From NCBI GenBank assembly GCA_949299185.1, contig CASFZR010000008.1, forward strand, positions 1 through 46,029: 46,029 nucleotides of DNA, read 5' to 3'. Position numbers and translations under genes: made by a program. Every line of letters begins with the position of its first letter. Within the stretch, counting starts at the first letter, position 1. This document shows, piece by piece, positions 24,082-32,910 of this stretch. Origin of the DNA: an uncultured Spirochaetales bacterium (GTDB lineage Bacteria > Spirochaetota > Spirochaetia > Sphaerochaetales > Sphaerochaetaceae). The notes beneath the pieces were generated by a model that was not told where the DNA came from, made no database searches, and saw only the letters and a program-made list of their open reading frames with translations.

Positions 24082-25530
24082 TTGAATTACTGCTCTGTAT
24101 TCCGATTCCTTTCATTCATCATGATCTTCATCGCCTGCGTGATGCTTATTCCTGCGGTCCTGGCGTTCTCCTATGGAGAGGATGACGCGTTTCAGGGCTT
24201 CTTGCTGACGATAGCGCTGATGATACTCACCTCGATATTCGTGCTGAACCTGACCAATGGGGAGAGTATCAGGATAGGTACCAAGGAATCGATGCTCGTC
24301 GTCTCCCTTACCTGGATCTTCATGGCGCTCTTCGGAGCCCTTCCTCTCTATCTGGCAGAGTCGCTGCCCACATATTCCCGCTGCTTCTTCGAGGTTATGT
24401 CTGGCTTTACCACCGCGGGCTCTACCGTGCTTACCGATATAGAGTCGCTTGACCGGTCGATCATATTCTGGCGGAGCATGACGAACTGGCTCGGAGGAAT
24501 GGGAGTCGTCGTCCTCTTCGTCGCCGTCCTCCCTATATTCGGCGTCAGGGGCAACGCGCTTGTAGGAGCGGAGGCTGTGGGCCCGTCCAAGTCGAAGTTC
24601 ACGCCTACGATAAGGGGAACCGCCCTCGTCCTCTGGGGGATATACCTAGGGCTTTCGCTGCTGGAGGTGGTGCTTCTCCTCCTCGGAGGCCTTGATCCTT
24701 TCAACGCCATCACCGTCATGTTCGGCACGATAGGGGCCGCGGGCTTCGCTCCGCTCAATGATTCCATCGGCGGCTACGATAGTGCCTATGTCGAGTGGGT
24801 ATGTACCATCTTCATGCTCCTTGCCGGCATAAACTTCTCGCTTTACTTCCATGCCGTCAGCCGCAACTTCCGCAAGGTCAGGCGCAATGGCGAGCTGAGG
24901 CTCTATCTGGGAATAATCCTCTTCAGCACCGCTGCCATCACGCTGCAGCTCTTCATGTCGGGGCTCCATGGGCTTTCGGATTCGCTCAGGAGGGCTGCCT
25001 TCCACGTGGTGTCGATGATGACTACCACCGGCTATGTCGCCGAGGATTTCAACATCTGGCCGATGTTCTCCCAGATGCTGCTTATCGTCGTGTGCTTTAT
25101 CGGCGGCTGCTCCGGATCGACAGGAGGCGGAATGAAGGTCGTGCGCATCGGCGTGATGCTCCGACTGGGATACAACGCCATGATAAAGCGTATCCATCCC
25201 AACGTGATAAGCCCGATCCAGCTTGGCCAGGACAGATTCGACACCCAGACGGCGCTCTCCATCGCAGGGTATGTCGGGTGCTATTTCATCACGCTATTCA
25301 TAGGCTCGGTCGTGATAGGACTGTCGAACCAATCATTCCTGACCTGCTTCGTGTCGGTCTTCCTCTGCCTTGGTAACCTCGGCACGGGTATCGGCGGACT
25401 GGGGGCGATGTTCTCCTTCGATATCTTCCCAGAGTGGACGATGTGGGTCTTCTCCTTCCTGATGCTCGCTGGCAGGCTTGAGTTCTACACGGTCTATTCC
25501 CTTTTCACCAGGGCCTTCTGGAAGCGCTAG
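24082..25530 (+). CDS. trkH: TrkH potassium uptake channel subunit, first copy
   Basis: This gene encodes 482 residues as a KcsA-fold TrkH subunit. It has four pore-loop regions: SGFTTAGSTV, GTIGAAGFAP, TTTGYVAED and GNLGTGIGG; plus GSTGGGMK. It forms the K+ pathway, gated by a TrkA ring. The TTG at 24082 is chosen because GGGGAGGG sits 6 bases before it, and because LNYCSVFRFL then aligns residue for residue with MNIRSVFRFL of its paralogue at 29026. An ATG at 24076 is inside the ribosome binding region. It is the first gene of a five-gene cluster: trkH, ktrB, ktrA, trkA, trkH. Confidence 0.92.
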   Translation: MNYCSVFRFLSFIMIFIACVMLIPAVLAFSYGEDDAFQGFLLTIALMILTSIFVLNLTNGESIRIGTKESMLVVSLTWIFMALFGALPLYLAESLPTYSRCFFEVMSGFTTAGSTVLTDIESLDRSIIFWRSMTNWLGGMGVVVLFVAVLPIFGVRGNALVGAEAVGPSKSKFTPTIRGTALVLWGIYLGLSLLEVVLLLLGGLDPFNAITVMFGTIGAAGFAPLNDSIGGYDSAYVEWVCTIFMLLAGINFSLYFHAVSRNFRKVRRNGELRLYLGIILFSTAAITLQLFMSGLHGLSDSLRRAAFHVVSMMTTTGYVAEDFNIWPMFSQMLLIVVCFIGGCSGSTGGGMKVVRIGVMLRLGYNAMIKRIHPNVISPIQLGQDRFDTQTALSIAGYVGCYFITLFIGSVVIGLSNQSFLTCFVSVFLCLGNLGTGIGGLGAMFSFDIFPEWTMWVFSFLMLAGRLEFYTVYSLFTRAFWKR

Positions 25531-25601
25531 GGTTGTAGGACGTTTCTCGGCTTCTGTCCATCAGATTGTCTGGAATTGTCCTTTTTTCAGTCCGTCTGCC
25601 C

Positions 25602-25630
25602 TTTAAAATAAGATTCTGCCTTGCTAGTAT
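25602..25630 (+). promoter_or_regulatory. Putative promoter before ktrB
   Basis: TTTAAA (25602-25607), 17-bp spacer, TAGTAT (25625-25630), 10 bases to ATG. The AGGAG that ends two bases before ATG is close for a ribosome binding site. Confidence 0.4.
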
Positions 25631-25640
25631 AGCAGGAGCT

Positions 25641-26927
25641 ATGACAAAACAGAGGCGTCTTCCAGTTGAGATCAATCTGGCTTTAGGGTTCATGTGCATG
25701 ATACTTGTCGGGGCCGTGCTGCTGTACCTCCCGATAAGCCATCAGGAAGGGCAGTCGATGTCGTTCCTCGATTCGCTCTTCCTCTCTACGTCAGGGGTGT
25801 GCGTCACAGGGCTTACTCCTGTGGATATAAGCAAGACGCTGTCGGTATTCGGTTCCACGGTGCTGATGGTGCTTTTCCAGGTCGGAGGGCTTGGCTATGC
25901 GGTCATCGCGGCCATTCTCCTAGGGCTGATACACCGTTCGGGATCGCTGATGGAGCGCCATATGCTCTTCGATACCTTCGGTGCTGATTACTCCATGAGC
26001 CTGAATGGGCTTCTTCGCTTCATACTCGCATCGACGTTCGCCATAGAGCTGATAGGCACGCTGCTGCTGTTCATTCCATTCAGCCAGGACTACAGCGTCG
26101 GCAGGGCTCTCTATATAGCCCTCTTTACCTCCCTCGCGGCGTTCAATAACGCGGGCTTCGATCTCTTCTCGACTAGCCTGCTAGGCTATAATGATGATCC
26201 TCTGGTCCTTGTGACCGTTGGCTCCCTGATCATCCTGGGAGGAATAGGCTATGTGCTGATGCTGGAGGTCCTCATAGGCTTCCGTCGTCGTCGGCGTCTC
26301 TCGCTGCACTCGAAGATCGTGCTTACCACGACCGCGGGACTGCTGGTATCGGGAACGCTGCTTTTCTACTTCCTTACCGATCTGGATATGAAGAACGCCT
26401 TCTTCCAGGCCACGACGACGAGGACCGCTGGGTTCTTCTCCTGTGATCAGGCCTCGCTTCCTTCCAGCGCGCTTATCCTGACGATAGCGCTCATGTTCAT
26501 AGGAGCCAGCCCGGGAAGTACCGGTGGCGGTATCAAGACGACGACGTTCTTCGTCGCCGTGAAGGCCGCGTTCAGCCTGCTGCGTAACAGGGACGTGACG
26601 GCGTTCAGGCGCCGCATCGCGGATGAGAGTACCGCTAAGGCCTTCAATCTCCTTTCGATGGCCCTCGTGTTGCTATCGCTTTCGCTCTTCCTCCTCTGCA
26701 TCACCGATGGCGAGCTGGGTATCGTCGAGCTTCTCTATGAGGAGGTATCGGCATTCGCCACGGTCGGCCTGACGATGGGCATAACGCCGCAGCTCTCCGT
26801 AGCAGGGAAGATCATCATAATGCTTCTGATGTACTTCGGAAGGGTGGGGATACTCACCCTCATAGCCATATTCTCATCAAGGCGCCGTCTGGCGTCATAT
26901 ATCGAAGGAAAGGTGGTAATCGGATAA
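25641..26927 (+). CDS. ktrB: KtrB/TrkH-type potassium transporter, divergent from its neighbours
   Basis: This gene encodes 428 residues. Pore loops are TSGVCVTGLT, NNAGFDLFS, TRTAGFFSCD and SAFATVGLTMG, and ASPGSTGGGIKTTT is the conserved segment. Shorter than TrkH, and the KtrB pattern (TRTAGF, ATVGL) distinguishes it from the flanking trkH copies. KtrB dimers take up K+, usually with Na+, under control of KtrA. The stop overlaps the ktrA start by one base (TAATG), so KtrA is its likely partner. The start ATG lies 2 bases after AGGAG; longer frames (25566) lie in a non-coding gap. Confidence 0.92.
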   Translation: MTKQRRLPVEINLALGFMCMILVGAVLLYLPISHQEGQSMSFLDSLFLSTSGVCVTGLTPVDISKTLSVFGSTVLMVLFQVGGLGYAVIAAILLGLIHRSGSLMERHMLFDTFGADYSMSLNGLLRFILASTFAIELIGTLLLFIPFSQDYSVGRALYIALFTSLAAFNNAGFDLFSTSLLGYNDDPLVLVTVGSLIILGGIGYVLMLEVLIGFRRRRRLSLHSKIVLTTTAGLLVSGTLLFYFLTDLDMKNAFFQATTTRTAGFFSCDQASLPSSALILTIALMFIGASPGSTGGGIKTTTFFVAVKAAFSLLRNRDVTAFRRRIADESTAKAFNLLSMALVLLSLSLFLLCITDGELGIVELLYEEVSAFATVGLTMGITPQLSVAGKIIIMLLMYFGRVGILTLIAIFSSRRRLASYIEGKVVIG

Positions 26928-27601
26928 TGAGCAGGAAAGGAAGGAATAATGATGTCTATGGAGTCGTGGGTGTAGGCCGCTTCGGACTGGCCGTGGCCCA
27001 GACGCTCCTTGAGCTTGGAAAGGACGTGATCGCGCTGGATATAAATCCTCAGAGGCTGCGTCCGCTGGAGAACACGGCCGCTGATGTGCTTGTGATCGAG
27101 GAGATCAGCATGGAGGCGTTCGAGGACGCGGGGCTGAGGGGCTGCAGATGCATCGTCATCGGAGTGGGAAAGGATATCGAGGCAAGCATACTCGCGGCGC
27201 TCAATGCGAAGGAGCTTGGCGCGGAGCGCGTCATCTGCAAGGTAATAAACAAGGAACATGCCAAGATACTCGAGAAGATCGGCGTCGAGGTCATCTTCCC
27301 TGAGCTTGAGACCGGGGCACGACTCGCGGTTAAGCTCGTCTCTAATCTCACTGAGGACATATTCGCGGTCTCCAATAAGTTCTCGATCATCCAGATGCGC
27401 GTGCCTCAGTCCTATGATGGACGTAGCGTTCTTGATGCGAACCTCAGGAAGCGCTTCGGGGTGAATATCATAGCGCTGGTCCATGGTGGTACGGTCAACG
27501 GCCAGATCGGACCGGAGACGGTGATGCACGCCGATGATGATATAGTCATCGCAGGCTACAATGACATGCTCGACCGCCTGCAGGAGGAGTTCCAGCATTG
27601 A
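26927..27601 (+). CDS. ktrA: KtrA-type RCK regulator
   Basis: This gene encodes 224 residues: RCK_N (residues ~8-135, dinucleotide loop YGVVGVGRFG) and RCK_C (about 140-224). Single RCK unit, as in KtrA octameric rings that bind ATP/ADP or c-di-AMP and open KtrB. It overlaps ktrB by one base and so is its partner. A single-RCK gene together with a double-RCK gene (27671) means the cluster has two independent regulator types. ATG at 26927 overlaps the ktrB stop. Confidence 0.93.
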   Translation: MSRKGRNNDVYGVVGVGRFGLAVAQTLLELGKDVIALDINPQRLRPLENTAADVLVIEEISMEAFEDAGLRGCRCIVIGVGKDIEASILAALNAKELGAERVICKVINKEHAKILEKIGVEVIFPELETGARLAVKLVSNLTEDIFAVSNKFSIIQMRVPQSYDGRSVLDANLRKRFGVNIIALVHGGTVNGQIGPETVMHADDDIVIAGYNDMLDRLQEEFQH

Positions 27602-27621
27602 TGGCAGCGCCATCATCTGGC

Positions 27622-27649
27622 TTGATGGAACGGTCTTCATATCTATGAT
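27622..27649 (+). promoter_or_regulatory. Putative promoter of trkA
   Basis: TTGATG (27622-27627), 16-bp spacer, TATGAT (27644-27649). It allows separate expression of the trkA-trkH pair. Confidence 0.45.
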
Positions 27650-27670
27650 ATGATGGCCCCAGGAGGCTTT

Positions 27671-29029
27671 ATGAAAGTCGTAATCTTAGGTGCAGGTAGG
27701 CGTGGCCTGAGGCTTGCCCGCCATCTCATCGAGGAGAAGAAGGCTGTCGTGTTCCTTGATAGCAATAGCGAGAGGTGCGCGGCGGCCAGCGCGAAGCTGG
27801 ACTGTCTTGCTCTATGTGGTTCAGCAACGGATCTGGATATGCTCCGCGAGGCGGGGTGTGAGGACGCTGAGGCGGTGATAGCCGTAACCGATAGCGATGA
27901 GACGAACCTCGTCGCGTGCGGCATAGTCTCGTCATCCTTCCCGAATGTGGGTATGACGATTGCCGCAATCAGGAGCATCACGTATCTTGGCTCGGGCGTC
28001 ACCGGGGATATCCTGGGGATATCGCACATAGTCAATCCTGAGCAGGAGGCTGCCGCTAGGATCGTGGGAATCATCGAGACGGGGCTCTTCCGTGATTTCG
28101 AGTATTTCCCCTATGCCCAGTTCATGCTCTTCACGCGTAAGGTCACGCGTGGAAGCGATTTCGATGGCAAGAGCCTTGCCGAGATAAGGAAGGACATTCC
28201 CGGACGCTTCGTCGTCACCGGTGTCAGGAGGAGAGGAAAGGCGTTCACTCCGTCCGGCGATACCGTGCTGCGTGATGGCGATGAGGTCGCGCTGATCGTC
28301 GATGATGATGAGACCAGCGATATCTACGGCAAGCTCTCAGAGATCAAGCCGACGCCGATGAGGAAGATCATACTCGTAGGCGGGACCCGTATCGCCAAGT
28401 TCGTCCTGATGGATATGTCCGATGAGATGAGGCGTAACGTTACGCTGGTCGAGAAGGATCCAGAGGTCTGCGAGCGCTTTGCCCATGATTTCTCCGATGT
28501 GATCGTCCTCAATGGAGCGATCTCCGATGAGGGGTTCTGGGAGGAGGAGAGGCTCTATGATTCCGATCTCCTCGTCTCTGTCACGGATAATGATGAGCTT
28601 AACATCATCGCGGCAAGCTATGGAAAGAGGCTTGGAACGCAGAGGGCCGTCTCCCTCATCAAGACCAATAACAGCTATATAGCGCTGGCTGAGGCGATGG
28701 ATATCGATGGCGTGATATCCACGACGAACGCTACTGTCGATGCGATAGTCAAGTTCCTGCGCGGCGATAGGATCCAGAGCCTGCATACGCTCTTCGACGG
28801 GCAGCTTGAGGTCTATGAGTATCTCGTGCCGGAGCAGTTCAGGTATGTGGGCAAGAAGCTCAAGGAGATAGACTTCAAGGGGAAGATCACGATCGCCGGC
28901 GTCAAGAAGGGCGGGGAATCCGATGAGAACCTCATCCCTGATGGAAACTACCAGATAGAGGCCGGAGACACGCTCCTTATCTCAGCATCCCATGCCAACT
29001 ACGCCTATGTAGAGGGGCTTCTGACATGA
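27671..29029 (+). CDS. trkA: TrkA, double RCK regulator
   Basis: This gene encodes 452 residues with two RCK units. The first has VVILGAGRRGLRLARHL at the start with V(F)LDSNSERC ending strand 2, then RCK_C to about 220. The second starts near RKIILVGGTRIAKFVLMDM and its C-domain reaches to the end. Trk-type four-domain TrkA binds NAD+/NADH or ATP and gates TrkH. ATG at 27671 has AGGAGG 4 bases before; the upstream 27650 ATG does not. It overlaps the next trkH by 4 bases (ATGA), so that copy is its partner. The second unit's first loop, GGTRIA, departs from GxGxxG, so it may bind nucleotide weakly or not at all. Confidence 0.93.
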   Translation: MKVVILGAGRRGLRLARHLIEEKKAVVFLDSNSERCAAASAKLDCLALCGSATDLDMLREAGCEDAEAVIAVTDSDETNLVACGIVSSSFPNVGMTIAAIRSITYLGSGVTGDILGISHIVNPEQEAAARIVGIIETGLFRDFEYFPYAQFMLFTRKVTRGSDFDGKSLAEIRKDIPGRFVVTGVRRRGKAFTPSGDTVLRDGDEVALIVDDDETSDIYGKLSEIKPTPMRKIILVGGTRIAKFVLMDMSDEMRRNVTLVEKDPEVCERFAHDFSDVIVLNGAISDEGFWEEERLYDSDLLVSVTDNDELNIIAASYGKRLGTQRAVSLIKTNNSYIALAEAMDIDGVISTTNATVDAIVKFLRGDRIQSLHTLFDGQLEVYEYLVPEQFRYVGKKLKEIDFKGKITIAGVKKGGESDENLIPDGNYQIEAGDTLLISASHANYAYVEGLLT

Positions 29030-30480
29030 ATATCCGCTCGGTATTCCGCTTCCTGGCATTCATAATGCTGTTCATAGCGGCCATACTGCTGATTCCTCTT
29101 GTCATGGCCGTCTACTATGGCGAGGTGAACGCCTTGATGGCATTCGCCCAGACCATAGTGATAATGCTCGTCTTCTCGACGTTCGTCATATTCCTCACGC
29201 GAAGGCAGCATGAGCTGAAGATAGGAACCAAGGAAGCAATGCTCATCGTTACCCTCACCTGGGTGCTGATGACGGCGTTCGGCGCATTGCCGCTATACTT
29301 CGCTGATTCCATGGAGAGCTATGCTCAGTGCTACTTCGAGCTGATGTCCGGCTTCACGACGACCGGAGCGACGGCCATGCCAGATATAGAGATCATCGAG
29401 AAGTCGATAATCTTCTGGCGCGGCATGACGAACTGGCTGGGAGGCATGGGTGTCGTCGTTCTCTTCGTCGCGGTCCTGCCGAGCTTCGGAGTGCGTTCTA
29501 CCGCCTTGGTCAATGCCGAGAGCGTGGGGCCTACGAAGTCCAAGCTCACCTCCGCGACGCGTCATACGGCGATGGTGCTTTGGGGGATCTACATAGGGAT
29601 ATCGCTGCTGCAGGTCGTGCTTCTCCTTCTCGGAGGGCTTGATCTATATAATTCCTTCAGTGTCATGTTCGGTACGATGGGTGCTGCGGGTTTCGCGCCT
29701 CTCAATGCCTCTATAGGGGGGTATGAAAGCGCATATGTGGAGTGGGTATGTATCATATTCATGTTCCTTGCCGGAGCTAACTTCTCGCTGTACTTCTTCC
29801 TCCTGAAGGGACATGTGCGGAAGGTCCTGAGGGATGGCGAGCTTAAGCTCTACTTCTCGATCACCGCTATCTTCTCGCTTGCGGCGGCTATCCAGCTCTT
29901 CATGAGAGGGCTTTATCCGACGTTCTCGGAGTCGTTCAGGCAGGCCACGTTCCATATCGTCTCGATAATAACGACGACTGGATTCAGCGCTGATGACTAT
30001 AATGTCTGGCCGCTCTTCTCCCAGATGCTGCTGCTGATCGTGTCGTTCATCGGAGGATGCGCGGGATCTGCCGGCGGTGGCCCTAAGGTCGTGAGGATCG
30101 GAGTCGCTCTCCGCATGGGCTACAATGCCGCCATGAGGCGCATACATCCTAACGCTGTATGCCCGATAAAGCTCGGAGATGATTACTACGATAAGGATAC
30201 GGCGCTCTCGATCGGTGGCTTCATCGGCTGCTATCTGACGACGTTCTTCGTCGGCTGTGCCATAATCTCGCTCTGCGACCAGAGCTTCCTGGTGACATTC
30301 ACATCCGTCATACTCTGCCTGGGGAATATAGGTATCGGATTGGGAGGCATAGGCATAACATCCACCTTCGCGATATATCCGGACTGGGCGCTGTGGGTGT
30401 TTTCATTCCTGATGCTCGTGGGACGCCTGGAGCTGTTCACCGTCTATACGATATTCACCAGATCGTTCTGGAAGAGATAA
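29026..30480 (+). CDS. trkH: TrkH potassium uptake subunit, second copy
   Basis: This gene encodes 484 residues and is a clear paralogue of the trkH at 24082: same N-terminus, SGFTTTGATAMP, GTMGAAGFAP, TTTGFSADD, GNIGIGLGG; the GGCAGSAGGGPKVVRI segment differs from GGCSGSTGGGMKVVRI of the first copy (SGSTGGGM to AGSAGGGP). These differences fall at or near the pore, so gating or ion preference may differ. It overlaps trkA by 4 bases and ends the cluster before the terminator at 30486. Confidence 0.93.
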   Translation: MNIRSVFRFLAFIMLFIAAILLIPLVMAVYYGEVNALMAFAQTIVIMLVFSTFVIFLTRRQHELKIGTKEAMLIVTLTWVLMTAFGALPLYFADSMESYAQCYFELMSGFTTTGATAMPDIEIIEKSIIFWRGMTNWLGGMGVVVLFVAVLPSFGVRSTALVNAESVGPTKSKLTSATRHTAMVLWGIYIGISLLQVVLLLLGGLDLYNSFSVMFGTMGAAGFAPLNASIGGYESAYVEWVCIIFMFLAGANFSLYFFLLKGHVRKVLRDGELKLYFSITAIFSLAAAIQLFMRGLYPTFSESFRQATFHIVSIITTTGFSADDYNVWPLFSQMLLLIVSFIGGCAGSAGGGPKVVRIGVALRMGYNAAMRRIHPNAVCPIKLGDDYYDKDTALSIGGFIGCYLTTFFVGCAIISLCDQSFLVTFTSVILCLGNIGIGLGGIGITSTFAIYPDWALWVFSFLMLVGRLELFTVYTIFTRSFWKR

Positions 30481-30485
30481 GATCC

Positions 30486-30516
30486 GGAGCCTCCACGCGG
30501 AGGCTCCTGCTTTTAT
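30486..30516 (+). terminator. Strong intrinsic terminator of the potassium cluster
   Basis: Perfect 9-bp stem (GGAGCCTCC / GGAGGCTCC, loop ACGC) followed by TGCTTTTAT. It lies 6 bases after the trkH stop and just before the livF stop on the other strand. Confidence 0.9.
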
Positions 30517-31220
30517 CTGCGTTCCCCAAGATAGGCCTTGATTATCTCCTTATCAGCTAGAAGATCCGCACCACTGCCTTCCTTGATGATCTTCCCATTC
30601 TCAAGGACATAGGCACGATCGCTGATGCTCAGTGATTGCTTTGCATTCTGCTCCACAAGCAGTATCGTCGTTCCTTCCTTCTTTATTCTCTCTATCGTCT
30701 CGAAGACCGTGGCTACGATGATCGGGGCAAGTCCGAGTGAAGGTTCATCAAGCATCAGAAGCTTCGGCCGTCCCATGAGACCGCGGCTGATCGCGAGCAT
30801 CTGCTGCTCTCCTCCTGATAACGTACCGGCATCCTGCTTGCGCCGCTCTCCTAGGATCGGGAATAGGGCATATTGCTGCTCAAGCAGCTCCTGCAGTTCG
30901 GAATCCTTCCTGATGTATGCGCCAAGCCTGAGGTTGTCCTCTACTGATAGGCCGGCGAAGATCTTCCGTCCTTCTGGCACCTGTATGATGCCTTTCCTTA
31001 CGATCCGGTTGCTACGAGAAGGTAGTTCTTCCCCGTTGAATGATATCGTCCCTGATTTCCTCACGACGCCGCTTATAGCATTGATTATCGTTGTCTTGCC
31101 GGCTCCGTTCGATCCGATTATCGCCGTGATGCAGCCTTCCTGTACATCCATATCTACGGATCTGACAGCCTCGACCGGACCATATGATACGGAAAGCTTC
31201 CTTATTTCCAGCAGTGCCAT
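30513..31220 (-). CDS. livF: Branched-chain amino-acid type ABC transporter ATPase LivF
   Basis: This gene encodes 235 residues. Walker A GSNGAGKT (36-43), signature LSGGEQQ, Walker B LLMLDEPS, and a LivF-type GLAPII segment and C-terminal HLVEQN-like motif (LLVEQNAKQSL). It is the second of two different ATPases of a HAAT-family importer and overlaps livG by one base. It is the last gene of the TetR operon. Substrate not fixed by the ATPase; the gene partners with non-amino-acid enzymes upstream suggest an amide or amino-acid derivative. Confidence 0.92.
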   Translation of the reverse strand: MALLEIRKLSVSYGPVEAVRSVDMDVQEGCITAIIGSNGAGKTTIINAISGVVRKSGTISFNGEELPSRSNRIVRKGIIQVPEGRKIFAGLSVEDNLRLGAYIRKDSELQELLEQQYALFPILGERRKQDAGTLSGGEQQMLAISRGLMGRPKLLMLDEPSLGLAPIIVATVFETIERIKKEGTTILLVEQNAKQSLSISDRAYVLENGKIIKEGSGADLLADKEIIKAYLGERR

Positions 31221-31996
31221 CAGAGCTTCTCCTCCCCAAGATATGCTGCAAGGACGGCATCATCAGCCTGTATCTCTGCAGGTGTTCCCTTCGCGATCGT
31301 ACGACCGAAATTCTGTACATACAGGAATTCGCAGAGATTCATTATGAGATCCATCCTGTGTTCTATTACCAATAACGCTATTCCTTCGAACTTGCTCTTT
31401 ATCTCCTTCAGGAAATCCACAAGCTGCAGGACTTCCTCCGGATTGAGGCCGGCCGCGGGCTCATCGAGCATCAGCAGCCTAGGCTCAGAGACCAGGGCCC
31501 TGGCTATCTCGACGCGTCTCTGCAGTCCATAGGGCAGTGCGGTCGCGCTGTTATGGGCATACTTCGCCAGATCAAGAAGCTCCAGCGTCTGCATTGCCTT
31601 TTCCGCAACGACCTTCTCCATCCTGTTCCTTCGAGGAAGATGGAATACCGCCTCTGCCATCGTGTATTCCCCTTTGTAGTCAAGCGGTACCTTCACGTTA
31701 TCTAGGACCGAAAGCCCTGAGAACAGCCTTATATTCTGGAATGTCCTTGAAAGCCCCCTTCTGGCCATTCCAACCTGATCGATGTGATCTACGCATTCGC
31801 CATTGAATGATATGGTTCCCGCAGTCTGGGTATAAATGCGTGAGAATACGTTGAATATCGTAGTCTTGCCAGCACCGTTCGGACCGATGATCCCTACTGT
31901 TTCACCCTTTCCGATCACCGCGTTGAAATCATCGACGGCCTTCACTCCGCCGAAATCCATGGATATGCCTGAGCAAGAGAGGATCGTATCAGCCAT
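31220..31996 (-). CDS. livG: ABC transporter ATPase LivG
   Basis: This gene encodes 258 residues. Walker A GPNGAGKT (38-45), MARRGLSRTFQNIRLF, ALPYGLQRRVEIARALV (LivG-type signature), LLMLDEPAAGLNP, and LLVIEHRMDLIM. First ATPase of the HAAT importer. Start overlaps the livM stop by 8 bases, and its stop overlaps livF by one base. Confidence 0.92.
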   Translation of the reverse strand: MADTILSCSGISMDFGGVKAVDDFNAVIGKGETVGIIGPNGAGKTTIFNVFSRIYTQTAGTISFNGECVDHIDQVGMARRGLSRTFQNIRLFSGLSVLDNVKVPLDYKGEYTMAEAVFHLPRRNRMEKVVAEKAMQTLELLDLAKYAHNSATALPYGLQRRVEIARALVSEPRLLMLDEPAAGLNPEEVLQLVDFLKEIKSKFEGIALLVIEHRMDLIMNLCEFLYVQNFGRTIAKGTPAEIQADDAVLAAYLGEEKL

Positions 31997-32900
31997 CCTG
32001 GCCTCCTTCTGCTTTCTTCCTGCTTAGAAGACGGGATGCCCACCTCCGCACAGTCGTTATGCTGAATTCCTTTTCTCCGAGTATCCCATTAGGCCTGAAG
32101 TTGATTACCAGGAGTATCAGGACGCAATAGAAGGCCGTCCTGTAGACCTGCAGGCTTTGTCCGAATAGCTCAAGGGAGCGGAACATCTCCGGAAGCAGCT
32201 TCAATAGGAATGCGCTGAGTACTGCTCCCGTAAGCGAGTTCGTGCCTCCGAAGAAGAGGAATATCTGCATCTCTGCCGATAGGTTCCAGGAGAAGCCATC
32301 AGGCGTTATGACCCTGTTCTTGAGGCCATAGAGTATACCTGCTAGCCCTGATATGCATGAGGCGATTATGAATACCTTGATCTTGAGCCTGTATGTATCT
32401 ATGCCGAAGCTCTTTGCTGCGGTCTCATCGGTCTTTAGGGCAATGCACATCCTGCCGAATCGGGAGCGCTTGAGAGCCCAGGCAAAATAGACGACGAATG
32501 CCGTAATGGCGAGGATCAGCCAGAAGATATGCTCTACCTTCGGGATCCTTGAGTATCCGATGGAGCCGTTCGTGTACTTCTCGCACATGACCACGATCGC
32601 GGATATCATCTCGCCGAAGCCCATCGTTATGAGCGCGAAGTAGTCCTTGCGTAGCTTCAGGGTAGGGATGGCTATTATGAACGCGCAGAGAGCGCTTATA
32701 CCCAGGCCTACGATCGCTGTCAGTATTATAGGGAGATCAAGCGATCTCGCGAGTATGAACGTGAAATAGGCGCTGATTGCCATGAAGGATGCCTGCCCGA
32801 GGCTGAACATCCCTGCAAGGCTCGTGATGATGAATACGCCCATCACCTGGATGACCGATATGCAGCTGTTCATTATTAAGCCGAGCTGATAACTGTTCAT
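31989..32900 (-). CDS. livM: ABC transporter permease LivM
   Basis: This gene encodes 303 residues, about 8-9 predicted membrane segments. The LivM-type loop (ALKTDETAAKSFGIDTYRLKI, EAA-like) is present near residue 155-185, and INTGxxSLGQAxFMA-like LAGMFSLGQASFMAI at residues 24-38. The start has GAGGAGG 8 bases before it. It lies 10 bases after livH and overlaps livG. Confidence 0.9.
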   Translation of the reverse strand: MNSYQLGLIMNSCISVIQVMGVFIITSLAGMFSLGQASFMAISAYFTFILARSLDLPIILTAIVGLGISALCAFIIAIPTLKLRKDYFALITMGFGEMISAIVVMCEKYTNGSIGYSRIPKVEHIFWLILAITAFVVYFAWALKRSRFGRMCIALKTDETAAKSFGIDTYRLKIKVFIIASCISGLAGILYGLKNRVITPDGFSWNLSAEMQIFLFFGGTNSLTGAVLSAFLLKLLPEMFRSLELFGQSLQVYRTAFYCVLILLVINFRPNGILGEKEFSITTVRRWASRLLSRKKAEGGQDG

Positions 32901-32910
32901 ATCTGCCTCC

